Shown piece by piece: positions 30,930 to 39,385 of a stretch of DNA of 39,385 nucleotides (position 1 is its first letter; each line of letters begins with the position of its first letter). This stretch comes from Firmicutes bacterium HGW-Firmicutes-12. GTDB lineage: Bacteria; Bacillota; Peptococcia; DRI-13; PHAD01. The stretch spans positions 1 through 39,385 of the forward strand of contig PHAD01000011.1 of the NCBI GenBank assembly GCA_002841595.1, given 5' to 3'. Below the pieces are notes generated by a model. That model was given only the letters and a program-made list of their open reading frames with translations. It did not search any database and was not told where the DNA came from. A program made the translations under genes and the position numbers.

Positions 30930-32267
30930 TTAAAAGTACTCTCTTTGTGTTTTTTCTGGCTGAGTAGATAATAGGTATTGTTCGAAGATATTTGTTAACG
31001 TTCTTGGTCCTTTAACCTCAGATACCTTTTTTATTATTAAATGAGCAATCTTGTGGGGGTTATGACGAATATACCCTTTTTCTTGGTAAAGTGAAGCAGA
31101 AATGATCCCCACTTTTAGTTTTTCTAATTTTTCTATATCCACTTGCACAACTTGCGCACCTTCATTTGTATATTTTTTGAGGTGTTCAATAGGTATTTCT
31201 TCATTATTAACTATAATAAACTCAACCAATTCCTGCCGTGAATGTTGATATATAGCCTGTAAATGATCACTTGCACTATACCCCAGTGTTTCTCCTGGTT
31301 GGGTCATAATATTACATACATATACCTTCAATGCGGATGATTTAGTAATCGCTTCCACTATACCAGGAACCAAAAGATTAGAGATAACACTAGAATAAAG
31401 ACTTCCAGGACCAAGAATTACCGCATCTGCTTCTAGTATGGCTTCGAGCGCTTCTTGCACCGGTTTTGGATGCTGGGGAATAGTAAACACTCTCTCAACA
31501 AGTTTGCCAACTTGAGCAATACTTGATTCCCCTATAACTATTGTTTTATCCTGCATCTCTGCCGCCAACACAATATTATCCAAAGTAGAAGGCACAACAC
31601 GTCCGCGTATGGCTAGTACCTTACTGACTGCATGAATTGCGGTTTCGAAGCTACCCGACATTTCGGCCAAAGCTGTTATTAGAAGGTTCCCTAAATTATG
31701 GCCTGACAATTCTCCCTTTTTGAAGCGATAGTTAAATAAATTTTCCATATCTGGCTCCGTATCCGCTAAAGCTACCAAACAGTTACGTAAATCACCAGGC
31801 GGCAGTATGCCAAACTCACCCCTTAGGCGTCCCGAACTACCCCCATCATCCGTTGCAGGAACGATTGCAGTAATATTAGAAGTGTACTCTTTAATTCCTC
31901 GTAAAAGGACAGGCAAACCCGTCCCTCCACCGATAACTACTATTCGTGGTCCCTTTTTTAGATAATGCCGTTGATATACATTTTTGACTCGACTATTTGG
32001 AACCGTAGCTAGAAGGAGCAACTTAAAGGTCTCCCTGAGGCTGTATAGTATTATTGACAATCCTAAACAACTGACTAATACTCCCGTAATCATAATTATT
32101 ATTGTGTTTAGTTGATTAGTACTAACTAGAATGCTTCCTAGTATCTTTTGTATAGGACTATTAAAGATTAATCCAAGTCCTATGCCAGTTATCAGTATTC
32201 CTATAGCAAAAAATAGCAACCATCTTTTGATGTGTATCCCAGATAAAAACCAATGTAGGAACCTCAT
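30930..32267 (-). CDS. yvcK: Gluconeogenesis factor YvcK-like (CofD/2-phospho-L-lactate transferase fold) with N-terminal TM helices
   Basis: VVIGGGTGLPVLLRGIKEYTSNITAIVPATDDGGSSGRLR, GPGSLYSSVISNLLVPGI. Confidence 0.94.
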   Translation of the reverse strand: MRFLHWFLSGIHIKRWLLFFAIGILITGIGLGLIFNSPIQKILGSILVSTNQLNTIIIMITGVLVSCLGLSIILYSLRETFKLLLLATVPNSRVKNVYQRHYLKKGPRIVVIGGGTGLPVLLRGIKEYTSNITAIVPATDDGGSSGRLRGEFGILPPGDLRNCLVALADTEPDMENLFNYRFKKGELSGHNLGNLLITALAEMSGSFETAIHAVSKVLAIRGRVVPSTLDNIVLAAEMQDKTIVIGESSIAQVGKLVERVFTIPQHPKPVQEALEAILEADAVILGPGSLYSSVISNLLVPGIVEAITKSSALKVYVCNIMTQPGETLGYSASDHLQAIYQHSRQELVEFIIVNNEEIPIEHLKKYTNEGAQVVQVDIEKLEKLKVGIISASLYQEKGYIRHNPHKIAHLIIKKVSEVKGPRTLTNIFEQYLLSTQPEKTQREYF

Positions 32268-33160
32268 ACCGGTTCCTCCTTAACACCTTTTTTTAGTATA
32301 TCTCGGTGTCTAACCGCGACTGTATACTCGCTTCCCGAAAGCATTTCCTGCATAATATTTGATAGAGCAACCGAACGATGCTGCCCGCCCGTACAACCAA
32401 TAGCTATAACCAGATGCGTTTTCCCTTCCCTAATATAATGTGGCAGTAAGAACATAATCAATTCGTTATATTTTGTTAAAAACTCTTTAGTTATGGGTGA
32501 ATTTAGTACATACTCTTTGACTTCGGGATCACACCCGGTGAGCTTGCAAAGACTTTCCTCATAAAAAGGATTAGGAATAAAACGAACATCTATTACTAGA
32601 TCGGCATCAAGAGGAATCCCGTATTTATAACCAAAGGACATCACCGTGATATTCATTCTTATTTTCTCATTTTTCGGTCCGTATAGATCATTAATTTGTG
32701 ACTTAAGCCGACTTGTCGTCATTTCCGACGTGTCAATTATCTTATTAGCTATACCTCGCATCTCCTCGAGACGCTTTCTTTCTAAAAGTATATCTTCAAG
32801 TAGCCTGCCATGTACCGAAAGAGGATGCCGCCTTCTAGTTTCCTTAAATCGTTTGACCAATACCTCAGTACTAGCCTCAAGAAAAAGTATTTCATATGGA
32901 TACTTGTTTGTTTTCATTTCTTCAAGTGATTTGAAGAAATCATCAAAAAAACCTCCACCTCTTACATCTATTACCAGAGCTATACGATTAATCTTTCCCT
33001 CTGCTTCAAGGCATAGTTTCACAAATCTCGATAGTAGCGCTGGAGGAAGATTATCAACACAAAAGAAGCCTAAGTCTTCTAAGGCCCTAACAGCAAGGGT
33101 CTTGCCCGCACCCGATAAACCTGTGATAATCAAAAAAGTAAAGCTCTTTTTTTCTTTCAT
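32264..33160 (-). CDS. rapZ: RNase adapter RapZ / P-loop nucleotide-binding YvcJ
   Basis: ITGLSGAGKTLAVRALEDLGFFCVDNLPP, AIGCTGGQHRSVAL; start ATG 33160 behind GAGGAGTG. Confidence 0.94.
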   Translation of the reverse strand: MKEKKSFTFLIITGLSGAGKTLAVRALEDLGFFCVDNLPPALLSRFVKLCLEAEGKINRIALVIDVRGGGFFDDFFKSLEEMKTNKYPYEILFLEASTEVLVKRFKETRRRHPLSVHGRLLEDILLERKRLEEMRGIANKIIDTSEMTTSRLKSQINDLYGPKNEKIRMNITVMSFGYKYGIPLDADLVIDVRFIPNPFYEESLCKLTGCDPEVKEYVLNSPITKEFLTKYNELIMFLLPHYIREGKTHLVIAIGCTGGQHRSVALSNIMQEMLSGSEYTVAVRHRDILKKGVKEEPV

Positions 33161-33167
33161 CGTGAAA

Positions 33168-33923
33168 TCACTCCTCACAATCAATCGCGTTCTTCACGCG
33201 CTCACTCGGTATACCCGCTTTTTCCAAAACACTTCCGCCATAATCCAAGCGACCTACTGTCTTTGGAAAATGCGCGTCACTATTAACTATAAAATCGACC
33301 CCACAGCGTGCCGCCTCTATAACTTCATGATAGTCTGGAAATCGATGGCCAGCATTGATTTCCCAGGCTGTATCACACTTCAGACATGCCTTGGCCACTT
33401 CAGGTATATCAATGGGCATTTTAAGCCCGGGGTGAGTAATAGCCCTTACATCATATTTATATATTGCTTCAGTTAGTGCTTTAGTATTATTATTGATCAC
33501 TTTTGACTTCAAGGGCGGAAATAACCAAACAGCTTGGTTATTTATGATCCAACCAGCTTCGTTTATTCTCCGCGGTCTTATATAGGGATGCAATCCCACC
33601 AAAAGATAATCCAACTGTTCTATAATTTCCCGACTTACGTCCAAGTCACCTTTAGTATTTAATATATTAGACTCAACACCAATATAAGTTCTTATACCAG
33701 GATTATTGGATTGCAGTGCTCTAAGCTCTTCTTTAATTTGTATAAACACCTTTTCATTCTTTACACCGGTTCCTATATTTGCCGGCCCATGGTCTGCTAT
33801 ACCCATTTCTGCTAAGCCAGATTGGGCGGCTGCTACAACCATTTCTTCAACCGTACCTCGACCATCGCTATAAGTCGTATGCATATGATAATCCCCGAAA
33901 AACTTCACCAGAATATCCCCCAT
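33168..33923 (-). CDS. PHP-domain phosphoesterase
   Basis: GDYHMHTTYSDGRGTVEEMV, GIADHGP, THPGLKMP, NSDAHFPKTVGRL. Confidence 0.9.
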   Translation of the reverse strand: MGDILVKFFGDYHMHTTYSDGRGTVEEMVVAAAQSGLAEMGIADHGPANIGTGVKNEKVFIQIKEELRALQSNNPGIRTYIGVESNILNTKGDLDVSREIIEQLDYLLVGLHPYIRPRRINEAGWIINNQAVWLFPPLKSKVINNNTKALTEAIYKYDVRAITHPGLKMPIDIPEVAKACLKCDTAWEINAGHRFPDYHEVIEAARCGVDFIVNSDAHFPKTVGRLDYGGSVLEKAGIPSERVKNAIDCEE

Positions 33924-34020
33924 AAAGTTTTATAACCTCATTATAACTTCATACCTACTTAGTTTCCAGTGTTAAGCCCTGGGATAATACCAATTAAGAA
34001 AATATATAAAAAATAAATTT

Positions 34021-34050
34021 AACTGATGCCTCTTAAATGTGACATCAGTT
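34021..34050 (-). terminator. Hairpin/terminator downstream of cobO
   Basis: AACTGATG...CATCAGTT stem, followed on the minus strand by AAATTTATTTTTTAT. Confidence 0.5.
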
Positions 34051-34087
34051 ATGTACTAAGCTTATTATCTTTTCCGCATTAATCGTA

Positions 34088-34681
34088 TTAGTTCTCTATT
34101 CCTTTTCTTGCCTCAATACCTTGAGTATAATAATGCTTCACCTCTCGCATTTCCGTTACTAAATCCGCTGTTTCAATTAACTCTGGTGTCGCCCCTCTTC
34201 CGGTTAAGACTACCTCTACACCTTTCGCCCTTTTTTCAATTAGGCTCTTTACTTCTTCCCATGAAACTAGTCCAAAATGGAGAGCTACATTTAATTCATC
34301 TAGAACCACTAAATCATATTCTCCGCTGGTCGTAGCTTCCCTCGCTTTCTCCATACCTCCCGCAATTATCTCTAGATATTCTTGGGGCGGCTGGCCAGGA
34401 GGAAAAAACACGGCCTTATCTCTCCATTGAGCTGCTTCTTCTGGTGACATGGATCCTTCTTTAACGACAAAAAAGGGTTTGCCTATCGTCTGCAGTGTTA
34501 AGTTTGGTGAAATTTCAGGAAGTATACTATGCTCACTATAGACTTTAGCTTTCATAAATTGAAGGAACATAACCTTTTTCCCTGCTCCTAGTGCTCGGAT
34601 AGCCAATCCAATAGCTGCAGTAGTTTTTCCTTTGCCGTTTCCGGTATACACCTGGACAAATCCAGTACTATTCATCCTCAT
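34088..34681 (-). CDS. cobO: Corrinoid adenosyltransferase CobO/BtuR type
   Basis: VQVYTGNGKGKTTAAIGLAIRALGAGKKVMFLQFMK; DLVVLDELNVALHFGLV; VVLTGRGATPELIETADLVTEM. Confidence 0.95.
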   Translation of the reverse strand: MRMNSTGFVQVYTGNGKGKTTAAIGLAIRALGAGKKVMFLQFMKAKVYSEHSILPEISPNLTLQTIGKPFFVVKEGSMSPEEAAQWRDKAVFFPPGQPPQEYLEIIAGGMEKAREATTSGEYDLVVLDELNVALHFGLVSWEEVKSLIEKRAKGVEVVLTGRGATPELIETADLVTEMREVKHYYTQGIEARKGIEN

Positions 34682-34777
34682 CCTCCGCTCTTGTCTATAA
34701 TTTTATGAAATCCTTTTTGTGACTTAATTAGTCGATTATGCTTTTCATACATTGTACAGCATACAGCCGTATAGTTC

Positions 34778-34813
34778 AAAATAAAAAGCCCCCAACTGGC
34801 GGCTTTTATTTTG
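34778..34813 (-). terminator. Terminator of the mutase operon
   Basis: AAAATAAAAGCCGCCAGTTGGGGGCTTTTTATTTT on the minus strand. Confidence 0.85.
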
Positions 34814-34843
34814 TAGCTACTGATAAAATTTACTGCAATATTG

Positions 34844-35251
34844 CTACGCAATTACTGAAGCAGAAGCGACTTTCATAGCAGCGACTAGTTCATCCCTTTT
34901 TGTTCCACTTACGCATACGTTAGAGAAACCCATTTCCTTAAGTGTTTTCACATCACCGGGGGGAATAACCCCGCCAATTACACAGGCAATACTTTTCTCT
35001 AAGCCTTTTTTCTTTAATAACTCTATTAAATGTTTTCCAGTGCGCAGGTGTGCACCCGAAAGCGAGCTAACACCAATAACACTTACATCTTCTTCCACAG
35101 CGGCTTTGATGGCATTATCAGCAGTCGTATTCCCCATGTATACTACTTCCATACCTTCTTCTTTGAGTATACTGCTAACTATCATTATTCCCCGATTATG
35201 AGTTTCTGGTCCCAGACAACACATTACTACTTTAATTTTATTTTCTACCAA
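34844..35251 (-). CDS. B12-binding small subunit of a methylmalonyl-CoA mutase-family enzyme
   Basis: KVVMCCLGPETHNRGIMIVSSILKEEGMEVVYMG, GVSSLSGAHL, VIGGVIPPGDVKTLKEMGF; likely TTG/GTG start near 35251 behind GGGGAGG. Confidence 0.88.
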   Translation of the reverse strand: MVENKIKVVMCCLGPETHNRGIMIVSSILKEEGMEVVYMGNTTADNAIKAAVEEDVSVIGVSSLSGAHLRTGKHLIELLKKKGLEKSIACVIGGVIPPGDVKTLKEMGFSNVCVSGTKRDELVAAMKVASASVIA

Positions 35252-35270
35252 TGTAGTCCTCCCCTTTCTA

Positions 35271-37046
35271 CTAAAATACGCTCGGCCTTTTCCACAATCC
35301 AAAAACTTCTTTAAATACTTTCCAATTTTCTCCAACAGTGCAACCAGCTCTAGCACAATTTACGGTGTATTCCATAATGTTTTTACCCTCTTTACAGGCT
35401 ATTCTTAGGTCATCAAGGGCTTTTTCAACTGCTGCACTATCCCTATTTTCTCTGTGTTCATTCAGTCTTTGTAATTGCTTGGCTTCGCATTCTTCAGGAT
35501 AGCGGAAAGCTTCAAACTCTTCTCCTTCTCCACTCTTCTGATAATTATGACCAACTATCTTTATTTCACCTTTTTCAATTCTCATATTCTCTTTATACAT
35601 ATAATTGAAGGTTTTACGAGACAAGTATCCATTAGCTATTGCTTCAACATAACCACCCTGGTTTTCTATCTCTGTTATTTCCTCTAGAATTCTCTTTTCC
35701 ATCTCATTCGTCAGAGATTCTACATAATAGGAGCCACCCAAGGGATCAACTACAGTAGTTACGCCGGTTTCATGCTCAATGATTTGTTGTGTACGCAAAG
35801 ACAGCAAAGATGCCTCCTCGGAAGGAACAGATATAGCCTCATCATAGGAATCAACGTGCATCGATTGAACCCCGCCAAAGACAGCTGCAAGTGCCTCATA
35901 GGCTGATCTAATGGCATTATTATAAGGCTCTTCTCTAACTAAGCTTATGCCGGAAGTTTGGATATGGCATCTCATCCAAGTCGAACGGGGATTTTTGGCA
36001 TTATACTTATATTTTAAGATTCGGTACCAAAGTCTTCTCATAGCCCGCAGTCTGCTTACCTCTTCAAAGAAGTCCATACCTACCGACCAGAAGAAGGCTA
36101 ATCTCTCGGCTACCCAGTCAACTTCGTAACCACGACGTATCATTTCATCTAAAATTGCCATCCCGTGTGCAGCAGCAACGGCCATTTCAGTTACACCAGA
36201 TGTGCCAAACTCACGGAAGTTATAACCGTTTAGCGTAATAAAATTCCACTTTGGTACATTATTACGAATAAATTCAATATTGTCACACTCTATACGGAAG
36301 CAATCTTTAGGGGGGATAAACTCGGATGAATTGCGCACAAGTTCTTCGAGGGTCATATCATTTTGCACACTGCCCTTTAGTTGATCCCAGGGAACACCTC
36401 TTTTTTCTGCCATAACCAGATACATAGGAAATAGGCACGCACAGTTTGATGGATAGTGCGTTACTATTGAGGAAGTTTCCTTAGATATATCAATCCCATC
36501 ATATAACTTTTCCCAGTCTGCCACATGGTTCACACTTACACCACAAGAACCAACCGAACCTAGGGACATAGGATCATCACAATCATACATTTGAATAGTC
36601 GGCATATCAAAAAGAAGGTTTATTCCGGTAGCACCATGATCAAGTAAATACTTGATCCTCGCATTCGTGTCTTCTGGGGCTCCGAAGCCCACTAGCTGAC
36701 GCTGGGTGAATGTTCTACCACGATACATATTGCTGTGAATACCCCTTGTGAAAGGTGCCTCACCCGGATTTCCTAATTGTTCCATGTAATCATTACTCAT
36801 TACATTTAAAGGAGTATATACCATTTCTCTAGGGATCTCTGAACCAAGCACTGTTAATGGTACGACCTCCCAATCCTTCAAATCATTTGGTCTTACAACG
36901 TTCTCTTTCCAGCTATCCAAACCATCTTTAACTTTGTTCAGAAATCCTTCATCATAAACCGGAGCTTTACTTGTACCTGTTATGTTTTCTTTAATAATCT
37001 CAGCGGTATTTTTCTTTGGCTCGGTATTTGTCATACTATTATTCAC
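35271..37046 (-). CDS. Methylmalonyl-CoA mutase-family large (catalytic) subunit, divergent; substrate uncertain
   Basis: 591 aa TIM-barrel mutase: TQRQLVGFGAPEDTNARIKYLLDHGATGINLLFDMPT, GSVQNDMTLEELVRN, RCHIQTSGISL, VDPLGGSYYVE. Confidence 0.9.
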   Translation of the reverse strand: MNNSMTNTEPKKNTAEIIKENITGTSKAPVYDEGFLNKVKDGLDSWKENVVRPNDLKDWEVVPLTVLGSEIPREMVYTPLNVMSNDYMEQLGNPGEAPFTRGIHSNMYRGRTFTQRQLVGFGAPEDTNARIKYLLDHGATGINLLFDMPTIQMYDCDDPMSLGSVGSCGVSVNHVADWEKLYDGIDISKETSSIVTHYPSNCACLFPMYLVMAEKRGVPWDQLKGSVQNDMTLEELVRNSSEFIPPKDCFRIECDNIEFIRNNVPKWNFITLNGYNFREFGTSGVTEMAVAAAHGMAILDEMIRRGYEVDWVAERLAFFWSVGMDFFEEVSRLRAMRRLWYRILKYKYNAKNPRSTWMRCHIQTSGISLVREEPYNNAIRSAYEALAAVFGGVQSMHVDSYDEAISVPSEEASLLSLRTQQIIEHETGVTTVVDPLGGSYYVESLTNEMEKRILEEITEIENQGGYVEAIANGYLSRKTFNYMYKENMRIEKGEIKIVGHNYQKSGEGEEFEAFRYPEECEAKQLQRLNEHRENRDSAAVEKALDDLRIACKEGKNIMEYTVNCARAGCTVGENWKVFKEVFGLWKRPSVF

Positions 37047-38001
37047 CTTCCCTTATGTTGATTTTTAATATATTATTTATAATTTCATTGGCCCCTTGAT
37101 AGGGATTTAGCCCCCCCTCTCGCACTTTTTTTTGAATAAGTTTTGCCTCTTCAATTTCCATTTTATGATCTATATATTTTTTAATTGTTTCCTTCATCGC
37201 ATAAAGACAGGTGTGCTCTCGGCGGGTTTGACTCATTAATGCTGCTGTTCCTGATTCGTTTAGATAGTTCTTATGCGTTTGAATCGCTTGGTATAATTCC
37301 GTAGTTCCCTTATTATTTAAAGCCTCTGTTAAAACAATTTCAGGTTTCCAATCACTCTCTTTTCTGAGATGCAACATCATTTTCAGATCATCCACCACCT
37401 CCAATGCACCATTGGTATCGGCTTTATTAACAACAAAAACATCAGCAATTTCCAATATTCCGCCTTTTAAGGCTTGCATTTGATCGCCCAGTCCAGGTAC
37501 GGAAACGACAACTTTAGTATCAGCATATCTGATAATGTCTGCTTCCATTTGACCTACACCTACTGTTTCGACAATAACAACGTCTTTCCCAAAGGCATCC
37601 ATAATTTTAATGATTTCACTAGCTCTCGGAGCTAGACCACCTAGTTCACCACGTGTAGCCATGCTACGTAAATATACGTCATCATCCTCGTAGGCCCATT
37701 GCATCCTAATTCTATCCCCCAGGAAAGCACCCCCGCTATAAATACTACTCGGGTCCACACACAGTACACCAACCTTATGGCCCTCGTTGCGAAAAGCTTT
37801 GATTAGCTTATCAACTAATGTACTTTTGCCTGCTCCAGGAGGACCAGTGACCCCCAAGATGTGCGCCTTTCCGGTCATAGGATAAACTGCTTTCATGACG
37901 TCCAGCATATAAGGACTATTATTCTCCACAATTGTTATTAATTTACTCAAAGCCTGTCTGTCCTTTTGCCAAAATCTCTCAATTAGCTTTTCTAATTCCA
38001 T
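37039..38001 (-). CDS. meaB: MeaB/ArgK-family G-protein chaperone of B12-dependent mutases
   Basis: GVTGPPGAGKSTLVDKLI, VLCVDPSSIYSGGAFLGDRIRM, VETVGVGQMEADI, VVNKADTNGA; overlaps the large-subunit start by 8 nt. Confidence 0.94.
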   Translation of the reverse strand: MELEKLIERFWQKDRQALSKLITIVENNSPYMLDVMKAVYPMTGKAHILGVTGPPGAGKSTLVDKLIKAFRNEGHKVGVLCVDPSSIYSGGAFLGDRIRMQWAYEDDDVYLRSMATRGELGGLAPRASEIIKIMDAFGKDVVIVETVGVGQMEADIIRYADTKVVVSVPGLGDQMQALKGGILEIADVFVVNKADTNGALEVVDDLKMMLHLRKESDWKPEIVLTEALNNKGTTELYQAIQTHKNYLNESGTAALMSQTRREHTCLYAMKETIKKYIDHKMEIEEAKLIQKKVREGGLNPYQGANEIINNILKINIREGE

Positions 38002-38036
38002 ATCAGCGCCTCCTTGGTACTACCATTACATCTATT

Positions 38037-38066
38037 ATTATATTACTATGTAATTCGACATGTCAA
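38037..38066 (-). promoter_or_regulatory. Sigma-A-type promoter for the meaB-mutase operon with palindrome GACATGTC (38057-38064) overlapping -35
   Basis: TTGACA-18 nt-TATAAT on the minus strand, 36 bp upstream of the meaB ATG. Confidence 0.65.
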
Positions 38067-38159
38067 TACTACGATTTAAATTCCATAAAACAAACTTCAT
38101 TCAGATAGAGTTTTGACTCCTCCTGAGGTGTTTAGCGCCGATTAGACAAAAACAGGCAT

Positions 38160-38187
38160 AAAAAAAGACCGGTTCGCACCAGTCCTT
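38160..38187 (-). terminator. Terminator of the gntR/fadR-type gene
   Basis: AAGGACTGGT-gcga-ACCGGTCTTTTTTT directly at its stop codon. Confidence 0.85.
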
Positions 38188-38933
38188 TACTCCAATTTAG
38201 CATTTTTATAGAAATTCTCTATATGCTCAGTCATTAATCTTTTAGCTTCTTGTTCGTCTTTTGTTTTGATCATCAATAAAATCCTTTTGTGCTCTTCTAT
38301 TAAGGCTTCCCTTACTTGGGTCAATTCCATAATATTTGCAAAGGCCTCCTGCATTATCCGAAGGAGCGTATGTCGTATGGCTAGCATAACCAAAACATTA
38401 ATCCTATTTTTGCCAGCACGAGCAACGGCTAAGTGAAATTCTAAGTCTGCATCATGAAACTGTTTCCAATTAGATTCTTCCTCCATTACTTCAATTATTT
38501 GCTCTATCTCCTGAATATCCTCATCTGTAGCCCTTCTTGCGGCCCAGTATACGGTAATACTCTCAATTGCCACTCTGTACTCAATCAGTTCTTTTTCACT
38601 TATTTGCTCCAATAAAAATAACCTTTGTAACCCATCAACCGTCGTACTAGTTGTAAGCGGTTTAACAAATATTCCTCCAGATACCGCTCCTGTTCTGACC
38701 TCCAGCATCCCGTTACTTTCTAATATTCGTACAGCTTCTCTCACCGAGGCACGTCCTACACCAAACAATTGTTGTAGTTCTCTTTCACTCGGGAGACGAT
38801 CATGCGGCTTTAGTTCACCACTAATAATGGCTTCCTCAATCTGGCGAGCAATGTCTTGAAAGGTTCTTGTTGGCGCCGCTTTGTGAAAGCTCAGCTGCGA
38901 TTGGCTAGCGATCTTATCATTTAAAAAGGGCAT
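38187..38933 (-). CDS. GntR-family transcriptional regulator, FadR/FCD subfamily
   Basis: N-terminal wHTH LPSERELQQLFGVGRASVREAVRILESNGMLEVR; C-terminal FCD domain (DADLEFHLAVARAGKN). Confidence 0.93.
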   Translation of the reverse strand: MPFLNDKIASQSQLSFHKAAPTRTFQDIARQIEEAIISGELKPHDRLPSERELQQLFGVGRASVREAVRILESNGMLEVRTGAVSGGIFVKPLTTSTTVDGLQRLFLLEQISEKELIEYRVAIESITVYWAARRATDEDIQEIEQIIEVMEEESNWKQFHDADLEFHLAVARAGKNRINVLVMLAIRHTLLRIMQEAFANIMELTQVREALIEEHKRILLMIKTKDEQEAKRLMTEHIENFYKNAKLE

Positions 38934-39034
38934 ATCCTTCTCTCCTTATTTTGTTTCATCTATTAAGTAGGCTAATTAATTTTATCTTATGTGACAAAAA
39001 GAAACAAGTTTGATATTAATCTTACTTTTATTTA

Positions 39035-39073
39035 CAAAAGGTCTCTTGTGCACGCAATGCGCCAAGAGACCTT
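39035..39073 (-). terminator. Riboswitch expression-platform terminator
   Basis: AAGGTCTCTTG-gcgcattgcgtgca-CAAGAGACCTTTTgt on the minus strand, between the B12 aptamer and the gntR gene. Confidence 0.75.
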
Positions 39074-39133
39074 CCCATCTTAAAAGTCACTTTCTAAATA
39101 CGATAAGTAAATATACCCCTCACTTATCATATC

Positions 39134-39295
39134 AATTTAAGGCAGGTCTCCTGACTCACAGCTTATCCTCATCCCAACCTTCCCAGGTAAATAAAACCCA
39201 GTGGCGCATCAGGGATTTGTAACTGTTTACAGTGGTGGGCCCGTACTGGTTTTTCACCAGTTTCCCTATTAACTCTTATAAGAGTACCTTAAATT
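39134..39295 (-). promoter_or_regulatory. Cobalamin (B12) riboswitch aptamer
   Basis: Minus strand: AATTTAAGG (P1) ... ATAGGGAAACTGGTGAAAAACCAGTACGGGCCCACCACTGTAA ... GCGCCACTGGG ... CTGGGAAGG ... GTGAGTCAGGAGACCTGCC ... CCTTAAATT (P1'). Contains the B12 box AGTCAGGAGACCTGCC at 39156-39141. Confidence 0.95.
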
Positions 39296-39321
39296 ATTAT
39301 CAAATTTTCTACAATATTTAA

Positions 39322-39385
39322 CTATAGAACAACTCCACCGTCAACACTTAATACCGCACCAGTAATATAAGCGGCATCATCGGAA
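39322..39385 (-). CDS. C-terminus of a short-chain dehydrogenase/reductase (FabG-like), truncated by window edge
   Basis: SDDAAYITGAVLSVDGGVVL* matches the conserved SDR C-terminal S..a.yitGa.l.vDGG. Confidence 0.8.
   Translation of the reverse strand, partial: SDDAAYITGAVLSVDGGVVL

Noticed and set aside
32646-33476. 276-aa plus-strand ORF antisense to rapZ and the PHP gene
   Set aside because: Spans two confident minus-strand genes and has low-complexity antisense composition (Ser/Leu/Ile-rich).

Overview
The window is a low-GC Firmicutes-type (Clostridia/Peptococcaceae-like) chromosomal segment, with most genes on the minus strand. Left to right it contains: a truncated secreted repeat protein; a 1225-aa surface protein divergent from a LytS/LytTR-type two-component pair; a fused PurL/PurQ-type FGAM synthase; a debris-rich accessory patch (IS-end remnant, small zinc ribbon, LAGLIDADG endonuclease remnant); a tmRNA gene; smpB, rnr and small enzymes; a membrane pyrophosphatase; the glycolytic operon cggR-gap-pgk-tpiA-gpmI-eno-secG preceded by rpoN; a short ferredoxin; whiA-yvcK-rapZ-PHP; cobO; and a B12-dependent acyl-CoA mutase module (small and large subunits plus MeaB) next to a FadR/GntR regulator. 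The most interesting observations are: (1) the tmRNA gene is interrupted in its T-loop by a ~290-nt group I intron, with a LAGLIDADG remnant just past its terminator; (2) a cobalamin riboswitch with a readable antiterminator/terminator arrangement sits in front of a GntR-family regulator, not a B12 biosynthesis or transport gene, and that regulator lies next to the mutase operon; (3) the mutase has several substitutions at positions I recall as hallmark active-site residues (His to Asn, Tyr to Leu, and DxHxxG to ExHxxG in the B12-binding subunit). Three features shorter than the ORF-track cutoff (zinc ribbon, ferredoxin, IS orfA stub) were found by direct translation.
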